DNA of 64,000 nt. Origin: Apus apus. Taxonomy: Eukaryota; Chordata; Aves; Apodiformes; Apodidae. The DNA lies in NCBI RefSeq assembly GCF_020740795.1, contig NC_067286.1:84020-148019 (forward strand). The letters run 5' to 3'. The translations under genes and the position numbers were made by a program. Positions 50,561 through 63,891 of the stretch are shown here, one piece after another; position 1 is the first letter of the stretch; the number at the start of each line of letters is the position of its first letter. The notes below the pieces were generated by a model. That model saw only the letters and a list, made by a program, of their open reading frames with translations, had not been told where the DNA came from and did no database searches.

Positions 50561-50720
50561 CTGCTGCGCGGGGAGCCGCCCACGAGGGGCCGCGCGCATG
50601 CGCAGCGGGAGGGGGCGGGCCGGCGGGAGCAGCGCGCATGCGCCGGAGGAGGCGAGCGAGGAGGCGGGGCCTGGCGGGCGGAGGCGCGTGCGCGGAGCGG
50701 GGGGACGAGACCCCCCCGGG
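50434..50720 (-). promoter_or_regulatory. CpG-island promoter of ZDHHC5 with NRF1 motifs
   Basis: Extremely CpG-rich. It carries two GCGCATGCGC-type NRF1 sites, near 50593-50604 and 50632-50643, a related GCGCCTGCGCA near 50509-50519, and an ATTGG box near 50555. No TATA box is seen. The CLP1 poly(A) signal lies only about 120 bp farther right, so CLP1 and ZDHHC5 are a tight tandem pair. Confidence 0.6.
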
Positions 50721-50841
50721 AACGGGGACCCCAGGAGCCGCGATCCCCCCTCGCCCGGGCCTGGCTTCCCCCGCCCCAGCACCCCCAGGGTCTGTGTCCC
50801 CACCCCGGGCAGACCCTCACCCGCCTGTGAAAGCCTCGAGA

Positions 50842-50847
50842 TTTAAT
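50842..50847 (-). terminator. CLP1 poly(A) signal ATTAAA (minus strand)
   Basis: TTTAAT on the plus strand, 115 bp beyond the CLP1 stop. It is the only AT-rich patch between CLP1 and the ZDHHC5 CpG island. Confidence 0.65.
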
Positions 50848-50961
50848 AAAAAACGGTACAAAACGGGTAAAACCGAGAGGGGGGCCCCGGTGGGGGGTCC
50901 TGCGGGAGCGGGGACTGAGCCGGGGGCCGGCAGGTGAGGGTTCGGGAGAGCCTCTGCCCCG

Positions 50962-53820
<2,859 letters not shown>

Positions 53821-54452
53821 GGGCCCGGAGCCCCGGGACCCCCGGGAAACCCAGGATCCCCCCCAGGGACCCCCAACATCCCCCTTGCGGCACCGCATCC
53901 TCCCGCCCGGGGGCCCCCGTCATCTCCCCCTCGGGACCCCCAGAAGCCCTTTCCCGGGACTCCCACCGTGCCCCCCCCGACGCCCTAAACATCTCCCGTC
54001 CCGGGACCCGCAGTCCCCGGCGGGACTCCCAGATCCGACGTGCGAGGCCCCTCCATCCCCTCCGCAGACCCCCGGACCTCCCGGGCACGTTTCCCTGAGC
54101 CACCCCCGGGGACACTTCGGGGGGGCGGTGCCCCCCCGCGCTGCCCCTCACTCCTGCCAGGAGCTGGCCCGGCCTCAGCGGGGGGGAAGGGCTCGGACCT
54201 GGGAGCACTGGGGAGGTGGGCCCAGGCCGCCCCCCCCTCACTGCCCCCTCTCACCCTCCGCAGACCGCTCCCCCTTTTCCGCCTCCTCCTCGCCTGGGCG
54301 GGCCCGTGGCGGCGGTGCCCCCCGGCCCGGGCGCCGGAGGGACGACGGCTCTCGGGGCTCTGCTGCGCTGCTTCCCCTGCGAGCGGCTCTGCGGGGGGTG
54401 CACGCTGCCCCCCGGGGCCCCCCCGCGCCCCGCCGGGGCCCTGCCGCCCGCC

Positions 54453-55672
54453 ATGGGCCCCCCCCGCTGCCGCCTGCCCCCCCGCACCTTCCGCAGCTAC
54501 CTGCCCCGCTCCCACCGCACCTACAGCTGCGTCCACTGCCGGGCTCACCTGGCCCGCCACGAGGAGCTCATCTCCAAGGTGCCCCCAGCGCTCCCCCGGG
54601 GCGGCCCTGGGCAGCGGCGCTGTCACAGGACGTGCCCGGGGTGGGAGCTCCCGGTCGCCCTGGGTCAGCCAGCGTCCCCCAGGGTGTCCCGGGGGCTGGG
54701 GGCTTCACCCTGTGGTGGCACTGGGACTGCCGGTGTCTCCTGCAGTGTCCCCAGGGCACCCCCTCCCCATGCTGCCCTGGCATGACAAGCGTCCCCCCGT
54801 GGTGTCCCCAGGGGGGTGGGTGGATGTATCCCCTGTCTTGTCCCCGAGGTGGGGACATTCCTCCCGTGGTGTCCACAGCATAGCAAGTCTCCCCCTCCCA
54901 GTGTCCCGGGGGGGCAGGTGCTCCTGGAGAGGGACCGTCTCCCCTCGGTGTCCCAAGGGTGGCGAGTGTCCCCCCGTGGTGTCCTCAGGTTGGCCTGTGG
55001 ACTTGGGGCGAGGGGACACGGGTGGCCGCGGGGGGGGGGGTGGCCCAGCCGGTGACATGTGTGGTGTCCCCACAGTCCTTCCAGGGCAGCCACGGCCGCG
55101 CCTACCTGTTCAACTCCGTGTGAGTGACACCGGGGGCACGGCGGGCGGGGGGCACTGGGGAGGCACCCAGGGCAGCGGTCCTGCCGGTGCCGTGACACGG
55201 TGACACGGTGACACGGTGCCGCTCCCGGCGCAGGGTGAACGTGGGCTGCGGCCCGGCCGAGCAGCGGCTGCTGCTGACGGGGCTGCACTCGGTGGCCGAC
55301 ATCTTCTGCCAGAGCTGCAAGACCACCCTGGGCTGGAAATACGTGAGTGTGTGTGTCCTGGCACCCGGGACCCCCAACACACTGCAGCAAACCCCCACCC
55401 CCCACCGCAGGCAACTCCCGGGACCCCAACTCCCTGCCCCAGGCACCCCCACCCTGCCACAGACACCTCCCGGGACCCCCGAGCCCTCCCTACAGGCCAT
55501 GCCCCGAGCACCCCAAGCCCCATGGCAGGCAGCAGGGTGGGCACTCCAGGGGGGGCCGGGGGTCTCATGCTGTCCCCCCCAGGAACAGGCCTTCGAGAGC
55601 AGCCAGAAGTACAAGGAGGGGAAGTTCATCATCGAGATGTCGCACATGGTGAAGGAGAACGGCTGGGACTGA
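54453..55672 (+). CDS. YPEL4: Yippee-like protein 4
   Basis: Yippee-like proteins are small zinc-binding proteins found at nucleoli and mitotic structures; YPEL4 is reported in red-cell membrane and signalling contexts. Four exons, 54453-54578, 55076-55119, 55234-55342 and 55583-55672, give 122 residues (human 127). The Yippee domain starts at [20 protein letters not shown]. It has two CXXC zinc ligand pairs (CVHC and CQSC in [11 protein letters not shown]) and the signature [15 protein letters not shown]. It ends [12 protein letters not shown]. The start (gccATGG context) is the only in-frame ATG after a possible acceptor near 54262 that gives a family-like N terminus. The leader differs from human, so YPEL4 rather than YPEL3 rests mostly on synteny between CLP1 and SERPING1. 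Confidence 0.92.
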
Positions 55673-55857
55673 GGGGCCGGGGGACGCGGGGGGGCGTGGT
55701 GGGGCCCGGCAGCTCCGCACCCCGGGGGGCAGCAGCGGGTGGGCCCCCCCCTTCAAGCCTATCCAGTGCCCCAAGGGCGACCGTGCCTGCCTGTGCCCCC
55801 CGGGGGGGTGGCACGGAGCCGTCACCAGCACTGGGGGCTGTGGAGCTTTTCTAGGGC

Positions 55858-55863
55858 AATAAA
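55858..55863 (+). terminator. YPEL4 poly(A) signal AATAAA
   Basis: A canonical hexamer 186 bp after the YPEL4 stop. It is followed at once by a run of about 25 T. Confidence 0.85.
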
Positions 55864-55867
55864 GGCT

Positions 55868-55893
55868 TTTTTTTTTTTTTTTTTTTTTTTTTA
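55868..55893. repeat. Poly(T) tract of about 25 bp
   Basis: An uninterrupted T homopolymer just after the YPEL4 poly(A) signal. The orientation does not look like a retrotransposed poly(A) tail of the plus-strand gene. It may be length-variable. Confidence 0.9.
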
Positions 55894-56057
55894 AGGAAGG
55901 TGCTGGGTGTCACCCCCCCCCTGGCACTGCCACCCCTGGCTCAGCCCTGGCATCCTGGGCTGGGTGGGGGGGTCCCTGAGAACCCCCAACTCACCCCCTC
56001 AGTGCCCAGCTGTCCCTGCCCTTCCCCCCATACAGGAGCTGGACTGTGGTCGGGGCA

Positions 56058-56063
56058 TTTATT
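56058..56063 (-). terminator. SERPING1 poly(A) signal AATAAA (minus strand)
   Basis: TTTATT on the plus strand, about 570 bp beyond the SERPING1 stop. It is the first AATAAA after the long polypyrimidine 3' UTR. It lies about 195 bp from the convergent YPEL4 signal. Confidence 0.75.
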
Positions 56064-56109
56064 GGCACTGACCTGGTGGAGAATCTGAGGCACGGGGAGG
56101 AGCTTCCCT

Positions 56110-56630
56110 GGGGGGGTGAAGGGTGGGGAAGGGGAGTGGATGGGGGAGGGAGAAGTGGGGAGATAGGGGGAGGTGGGGAGGGAGGGATGGGAGGGGGGAA
56201 GGAAAGAGGGAGAGAGGGAGCAAGGAGGGATGAGGGAGGAAGGAGGGAGGGAAAAGACAGAAGGATGGGGCTGGAGGATGGTTGAAAGAAAAGAGGGATG
56301 GGAGACGGAAGGAGGGAGGGAAAGGAAGGAGGAATGATGGAGGGAGGGGAGGAGGGAAGGAGAGAAGTAAGGACAAGGCAGGAAGGGATAGAGGGAGGGA
56401 AGGAGGGGGCATGGAGAAAGGGAGGAATGGAAGGAGGGAGGGAGAAGGAACAGGGGGAGGGAAAAGGAGGAGGGATGGAGGGAGAAGGGGAGGAGAAGAA
56501 GGGAGGGAAGAAGGGCTGGAGGGAAGGAGGTAGGGAGGGAGTTATGGACAGGAGCGAGGAGGTATGGAGGGAGAAGAGGAAGGAGTGAGGGATGCAAGGA
56601 GGGAGGGAGGGCAGGAGGCAGGGGTGGGCA
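56110..56630. repeat. Polypurine (GGGA/GGAA) tract, about 520 bp
   Basis: The plus strand is almost all G and A (units such as GGGAGGGA and GGAAGGA); the SERPING1 transcript strand is C/T-rich. It fills nearly the whole predicted 3' UTR. Such long homopurine tracts can form triplex DNA. Confidence 0.95.
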
Positions 56631-56634
56631 GGGG

Positions 56635-59600
56635 TCAGGGCTGGGGGTCGCTGAGGCGGCCCATGAAGAGGGGTACACTGCCAGTGTCGTGCCAGAGAAC
56701 AAAGAGGAAGGGGCGTAGGGCCTCCAGCAGCAGGGCCGACCGGGCCACCGAGGTGGCCATGGCCCCCGCCGCCTCCACGCCGGCCTCGTCCAGCGCCAGC
56801 ACCGCGCGGTGCCGCGCCGTGTCCACCGCCACCGCCGGGTCCCACGCCAGCCCGCACAGCTCCGCATCCAGGAACAGCCCAAAGTCTGCAGCACCCACCC
56901 CAGCGTCACCCCACGGGGACACTGAGGGGGTATGAGGACATGGGGGACAGGGAGACAGCAGGGACGTGGGTGCAGAGGGGGCATGGGGACATGGGGAAAC
57001 CAGGGATGGACACTGGGGACACTGGGGAGGTGGGTTTAGAGGGGACATGGGGACAACATGGACAGACATAGGGACAGTGGGGAGGTGGGTGCAAAGGGGA
57101 CTTGGGGATACCAGGGACCGACACGGGGACAGCGGGGATGTGGGTACAGAAAGGTCATGGGGGGCACTGAGGGGCCCTGGGGACACCAGGGGTGTGGGGG
57201 ACAGAAGGGGCGCACCAGGAACCCTGGATATATCAGGGTCAGGGGGACATCAGGACACATTACGAGATGTGGCAGACACCAGGAAGACAGGGGGTATTTG
57301 GGACATCAGAGACAAGAGGGGTAATGTGGAGACACCGCAAACAAGGGGGACGCTACAGGCACTGGGAACATTATGGGGCACATCAGGAGCATTGGGGACC
57401 TAGTGGACATCAGGGACACAGGGATGAAGGGGGAGACCAAAGGCACGGGCAACACTGGGAGCACCGGGGAGAGGGTCCAGCGACGTCCTGAAGGGAGTGG
57501 TGAGGTCACGGAGCATCACCCACCCCTGCAGTGATGTCACGGGCGGTGGCCTTACCCATGTCATGGACCAGCGCCACCACGTCGAGGGCAGCGTCAAGGC
57601 GCAGGCGGGGAAGGGCCAGGGCGGTGGGGCGGGGGGGGGTCTGGGCCGCCCGCCGCAGCAGCGCCAGGAAGGTCGGGGGGTCCAGCGCCTGCTCCAGGGT
57701 CTCCAGCGCCCCCAGGGGCCCCAGCGGCACCAGCACCACCAGGCTCAGCCCCCCGCTCAGCTCCAGCCGCCCCACCTGGGGGGTCGACCCACCTTGGTGA
57801 CTTCACAGCCAGGTACCCCCCAGGGATGCTGTGGTGACATCACAACCTGGCATCCCCCCAGTGCCACCAGCGTGACCTCACAGCCTGGCAGCCCTCCTGG
57901 TGCCACCAGAGTGATGTCACAACCTGGCATCCCTCCCAGTCCCAGAGGAGGGGGGTCACCGCCCTCAGCCCCCTCAGTGCCAGGGGAGTGACGTCACAGC
58001 CCGGCATCCCCACCTCCAAGTGCCAGGGCAGGGTTATCCCTGCCCCCCAGTGCGGTGGCAGTGCCGCCAGGGCCGGCCCCGCGGTACCTGTGCCTGCAGG
58101 TGGGGGTCGATGAAGGAGCCCACCGGGTATTTCTTGCTGGTCATGGTGGGCACCAGGCGTGGGGGGTGGCCAGGGAGCAGGAAGGGCAGCAGCACTGTCT
58201 GATCGGCCTCCAGAGGCACGCGCCAGGTGGCTGTGGGGACAGGGATGGATGGGGGGGAACAGGGGGACGAGGGGATAGGGATGGATGGGGGGACAGGGAC
58301 ATAGGGAGCACCTCAGGCTCGCGCCCATGCCAGATCCTGGGCAGATCCAGGGGCAGAGCAAGAGGGCAGATCCCTGAGCCGCACAGATACTGGGGCAGAA
58401 CCCTGAGCCAACCCCCAGGGCAGATCCCATGACAGGTCCCAGAGCAGATCCCGGGGCAGGTCCCTGAGCCAACCCCCAGGGCAGATCCCCGCAGCTCCCG
58501 CCCCGACGTACCGCGCAGGTGGACGGCGCTGAGCAGCAGCAGGAGGGGCTGGGGGGGCATGGCGAGCAGCAAGCCGGGCAGCAGCCCCTTGCTGGCCCCC
58601 CGCACCCACTGGTTGATCTGCAGCAGGTCCAGGCTCTCATTGCCGCTCAGGGCCTGGGGCCGGGCGCCGTAGAAGTGCCAGGACTGGTTGAGGAAGCGGG
58701 GCCGGAGGCGAAGCTCTGCCCGGGCACAGCCGGTGTCAGCGTGGGGCGGGTGGGGCCGGTGGCGCCGGCATCCCCGGAGCCCCGGGTGCTCACCTGGGTG
58801 GTGGAAGATCTGGGCGGCCGAGAAGAGCCCGGGCGCGGCGGCGAGCCGGCGCAGGGCCCCGTGCAGGCAGCCCGGCTCCGGCGGCAGCCCCAGGACGGCA
58901 GCCAGGCGGTCACGGGTGTCACCGCGGGCGCCTGCGGGCACAGGAGGGTCAGATGGGAGCCCGTGGGTGGGACGGCCATGGGGACACGCCTGGTGCCATG
59001 GCAGTGCCCACAGCAGAGTCACAGCAGTGCCCATGGCAGAGGGGGTGGCAGTGGCACGGTGGTGCCCAGGGCAGTGCCGCGGGCAGCCCCTCACCCAGCA
59101 GCAGGTGTGCCAGCCCCGTGGCCACGTTGATGGGGGAGAAGAGCAGGTTGGTGCCACGCTGGGCGGCTGCTGCCATGTGCTGGTAGAAGCGGAGGGCAAA
59201 GGTGCCCACGGCCTCGGCCACAGCTGCCTGCTGCTCCCCCGAGGGCTCCCCACAGGACGGCACTGGCTCCTCATCCCCCGGGCACCGCGGGGTGCTGGTG
59301 CCGGGGGGCTCCAGGGTGCTGCCTTCAGCCATGGTGACTGGCTCCTCGGGTGCACCTGTGGGGCTGGGGGGGTCTGTGGCCCCGAGGGGGGCAGTGGGGG
59401 CAGGAGCGGTGGGGGCAGTGGACCCCAGCAGGATGGGGGCCCCCATGTCCCCTGGCGGGCCTGGGGGAGGATGGGAGTGCACCGGCAGGGACTCTTGGAG
59501 CAGCTCCAGCAGGTTGGGAGAGGCCTCAGGCTTGGGTACCTGGGCAGGGGGACACGGTGAGGGGGGACAGAGGGCAGGGGGACATGGTGAGGGGGGGCAG

Positions 59601-59930
59601 GGGCCACCTGGGTAGGGGAACACGATGAAGGGGGGCAGGGGGGCACCTGGGCAAGGGGAAATGGGGGGGACAGGAGAGAACAGGGACATGGTGAGAGGGC
59701 AACCCTGGGGAGTAACTGGGGGCATCTGGGCAGGGGAACATGGTGAGGGGAGGCAGGGGGGCACAGGGACCCAGGTGAGAGGGAGCAGGGGGCAACCGGG
59801 GTGCAGGGACATAGAGGGGAGAGCAAGGGGTATGGGTCACGGGGAGTTCACCTCCCTGGGCCACACTTACTGGGGTGACAGTGGCCGTGGCTGTGGCCAC
59901 CAGCCAAGCCAGGAGCAGCCAGAGTGTCAT
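56635..59930 (-). CDS. SERPING1: Plasma protease C1 inhibitor (serpin G1)
   Basis: C1 inhibitor is a secreted serpin that traps C1r, C1s, MASPs, kallikrein and factor XIIa. Seven coding exons: 59871-59930, 59095-59539, 58794-58931, 58512-58715, 58088-58230, 57556-57775 and 56635-56885. Phases agree and give 486 residues (human 500). A signal peptide (MTLWLLLAWLVATATA) leads into a Pro/Thr/Ser-rich mucin-like N domain. Two Cys in this domain (RCPGDEEPVPSC) and two in the serpin fold (PGCLHG, AELCGLAW) match the two family disulfides. Serpin signatures include NLLFSPINVATGL, SKKYPVGSFIDPHL and RPFLFVLWHDTGSVPLFMGR. The reactive loop reads GVEAAGAMATSVAR|SALLLE, so P1 is Arg as in human, with P1' Ser instead of Thr. 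An intact hinge suggests an active inhibitor. A noncoding exon ends near 60139. Confidence 0.96.
56920..57480. repeat. Degenerate GGGGACA-type minisatellite in SERPING1 intron
   Basis: The plus strand repeats GGGGACA(T/C)NNGGGA-like units with variable spacing over about 550 bp in the last SERPING1 intron. Similar but shorter G-rich degenerate repeats occur in the first coding intron (59545-59830). Confidence 0.8.
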
Positions 59931-60138
59931 GGTGGAGGTCCTGGGGGGCACAGATGGGTCAGGGACTGGGCAGACACCTCCCCCAGCATTCACCTCCCGG
60001 CACCCACATCCCAGAACCCACCACCTGGGTAGCCGGGTATCCACCCCCAGCACCCTCCCGGCCCCGTCTGTACCCCCCTACCCTGTGCCCCCCACCCCAT
60101 GTCTCCCAGAGAGCGGGGGGGGCAGCCCCTGTGCGCAC

Positions 60139-60260
60139 CTGAGTGACTGCAGTTCTGTCCCCGTGTCCGGGCGGGCGCGGGGGTCTGGCCGGGCGCGGGG
60201 GTATTTGGCCGGTTCCGGCCCCGCCGGGTTAAAGATTAAGGAAGGCAGCGGCTGTCGGGG
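60139..60260 (-). promoter_or_regulatory. SERPING1 promoter with an HNF1-like site
   Basis: A minus-strand donor (CACTCAG|GTGCGC) at 60139 ends a likely noncoding exon that joins an acceptor at 59941, ten bases before the ATG. Upstream, GTTAAAGATTAAG at 60228-60240 matches the HNF1 palindrome at 11 of 13 positions. An HNF1 element is, as I recall, also described in the human C1 inhibitor promoter, consistent with liver expression. No clear TATA box is seen. Confidence 0.55.
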
Positions 60261-60705
60261 CTTCCCGGAAACCGGCTGGGGGGGCGGGGGAGGCCGGGGG
60301 AACAACGGGGCACAGGCGGAGGGGCTGGACCCACCCCCCCGGCTGGCACCCTTGGGGGGGCGGTGGAGAGCTCCTCCGTGACCCCCGTGGGAACAAGAGG
60401 CCGTCTCGACACTCCAGCTCCCTGTCCCCGTCTCTCCGATCCCCCCTCTGGTGGCCCGGGCAGTGTGACCCCCCGGGGATCCACACCCCCCCCCCCCATA
60501 ATTTCTCTGCTGCCTGGGGTGGGGCAGGGACCACCCAGCCCCTCTGCCCCCTCCCTGGCCGGGGGAGGGCCCCGGGACACCCTGACCCACAGCACGGGTG
60601 CGGATCGGGGGGAACGGGGCTCCCCGGGTTAGGGGCGGGACTTGATCGGATGGCTCCGCCTCCGTGGGTGTGGCCTGTGTGAGCCACGCCCCCGCAGCGC
60701 TGGCC

Positions 60706-62199
60706 ATGGCCAAGAGGCTCGCCCTGGTGGGTGGGGGCACCGGGGGCCGGGTGGGGGCACCGGGGGCCGGGTGGGTGCGGGGTGTCCCGTGGCAGGACCG
60801 AGCGGTGCCGGGGTGGGGGCGGCCGAGAGGTGCGGGGGTGCGGTACTGGGGAGCGGGGGGGTGCCGGGGAGCGGGGGGTGTCAGTACCGGGGGGTGCCGA
60901 GGAGTGCCGGTGCGGGAGCGGGGCGTGCCGGGGAGCAGCAGTACCGGGGCGGGACCAAGGGGTGCCGGTGCCGTGGAGCAGGGGCTGCCAGGGAGTGGGT
61001 GGTGGCGGCGTCGGTGCCAGAGAGCGGCGGCACCGGTGTGCGGGGGGTGCCGGAGATGCCGGTGCCGGTCCCGGAGTACCGCCCCATCCCCGCGCTCCAG
61101 TTTCGTTTCGCCGTCGGGGACCGCACCGGGAAGGGGCGTGGATTGGTTGCGGTCCTGCCTATATGGGGCGTGTCCGGGTGTTTCCACCCACGGGGCGTGT
61201 CCGGTGTCCCCGCAGGAGCTGGCAGAGTCCCGGCACTGGGACGGGGTCCGCGACCTGCGGGCGGTGGACGGGAACGTGCTGCGCTGGGAGGGGCTGCTGC
61301 TGCCCGTGAGCGGGGCACCGAGGGGGGGAAAGCTACCTGTGAGGGGGGCATGGGGGTTCCCCGCACATAGAGGGCTGGCGGGGCTCGGTGGGGGCCCTGA
61401 GGGCATGGAGGGGATCCTGGGACCAGGGGACTCAGGGGCGCTGAGGGTAAGCGAGGAGCTGGGGGGGCGGAAAGCTGAGGGCACGGAGAGTCGCTTGGGG
61501 ACACGGGGGGACCACGGGGGCACAAGGGACCTGGAGGGGAGATGGGCCCGTGGGGCACGGAGGGTCCCCTGGGGAGACAGTGAAGGGGGTGACCCTAGCA
61601 GGGCAACATGAGGGAGAGTTCCCCTGTGGAGGCTGTTCCTGATGGGCTCAGGCTGGGGGGGGGTCCCCACGGGGAGCACTGGGTACCGGGGCTGGGTCAG
61701 GCCCCCCCAAGGGACGCTGTGGCTGGGGGGTCTGACGTGCCCACCCCTTACCACGGCAGAACAACCCTCCGTACAACGCGGGAGCCTTCCGCTTCGAGCT
61801 GACCTTCCCTACCGGCTACCCGATGGCCCCCCCCCCGCGCCACCCTCCTCACCCCCATCTACCACCCGGGCGTGGACCCCCAGGGCGAGGTCTGCCAGCC
61901 CCTCACCGACCCCCAGCTCTGGGCGCCCACCACCCGCGCCATCAACGGTGGGTGCGGGGGGATGATGGGGGTGGGGGAGAGGGGGAGGCACAGCGGGGGT
62001 CCTCCCTGACCCACCTGTGCCCGCAGTGCTGCGGGACCTGCTGCGGCTGCTGGACCACCCGGACCAGCGGCGGGTGCTGCAGCCACAGCTGGCCCGGGAG
62101 CTGCAGGACCAGCCCGAGGTTTTCCAGCGCCGGGCGGAGAAGCACACCCGCCGCCACGCCGAGCCTCGCCAGGGCCCCCCCGGGACCCCCGGGCCATGA
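60706..62199 (+). CDS. UBE2L6: UBE2L6-like ubiquitin/ISG15-conjugating enzyme with an apparent frameshift
   Basis: UBE2L6 (UBCH8) is the E2 that carries ISG15, and also ubiquitin, to HERC-type ligases. Exons 60706-60726, 61216-61305, 61760-61947 and 62027-62199 follow the UBE2L3/L6 exon plan and would give about 156 residues. Recognisable parts are the N-terminal helix (MAKRLAL, ELAESRHWDGV), NNPPYNAGAFRFELTFPTGYP, the active-site stretch with the catalytic Cys in GEVCQPL, and the C-terminal helices (VLRDLLRLLDHPDQ to EVFQRRAEKHTRR). Exon 3 is 188 nt, one more than the phase allows. A run of ten C at 61827-61836 shifts the frame just before the active site; nine C would be in frame. The HPN motif is HPG here. 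It is either a sequencing error in a homopolymer or a decaying gene. Symbol from synteny with SERPING1 and SMTNL1. Confidence 0.8.
60727..61215 (+). other. UBE2L6-like intron 1, G-rich degenerate repeats
   Basis: This intron is filled by repeated GGTGCCGGGGAGCGGGG-like units. It also contains a TTTCGTTTC element at 61102-61110 that resembles an interferon response element with abnormal spacing. No coding sequence is seen. Confidence 0.6.
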
Positions 62200-62271
62200 C
62201 ACATTCCCCCCCCCTGGGGCCGGCTGGGCACCACGGGAGGTTCCTGCCTCCCTGCATCCTGCGCCTGAGTT

Positions 62272-62277
62272 AATAAA
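62272..62277 (+). terminator. UBE2L6-like poly(A) signal AATAAA
   Basis: A canonical hexamer 73 bp after the stop. It directly abuts the SMTNL1 signal on the other strand, forming the palindrome AATAAATTTATT. Confidence 0.85.
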
Positions 62278-62283
62278 TTTATT
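62278..62283 (-). terminator. SMTNL1 poly(A) signal AATAAA (minus strand)
   Basis: TTTATT on the plus strand, 63 bp beyond the SMTNL1 stop. It is the second half of the palindromic signal shared with the convergent gene. Confidence 0.8.
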
Positions 62284-62345
62284 CCCGCTCTTGATGTGGC
62301 CCCGTGCTGTCCTGGCGTGGGACAGGGAACCGCAGGGTTCCCCCC

Positions 62346-63891
<1,546 letters not shown>

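Noticed and set aside
56046-56590. Lys/Arg/Glu/Gly-rich open frames that resemble disordered basic proteins
   Set aside because: They are translations of the homopurine tract in the SERPING1 3' UTR.
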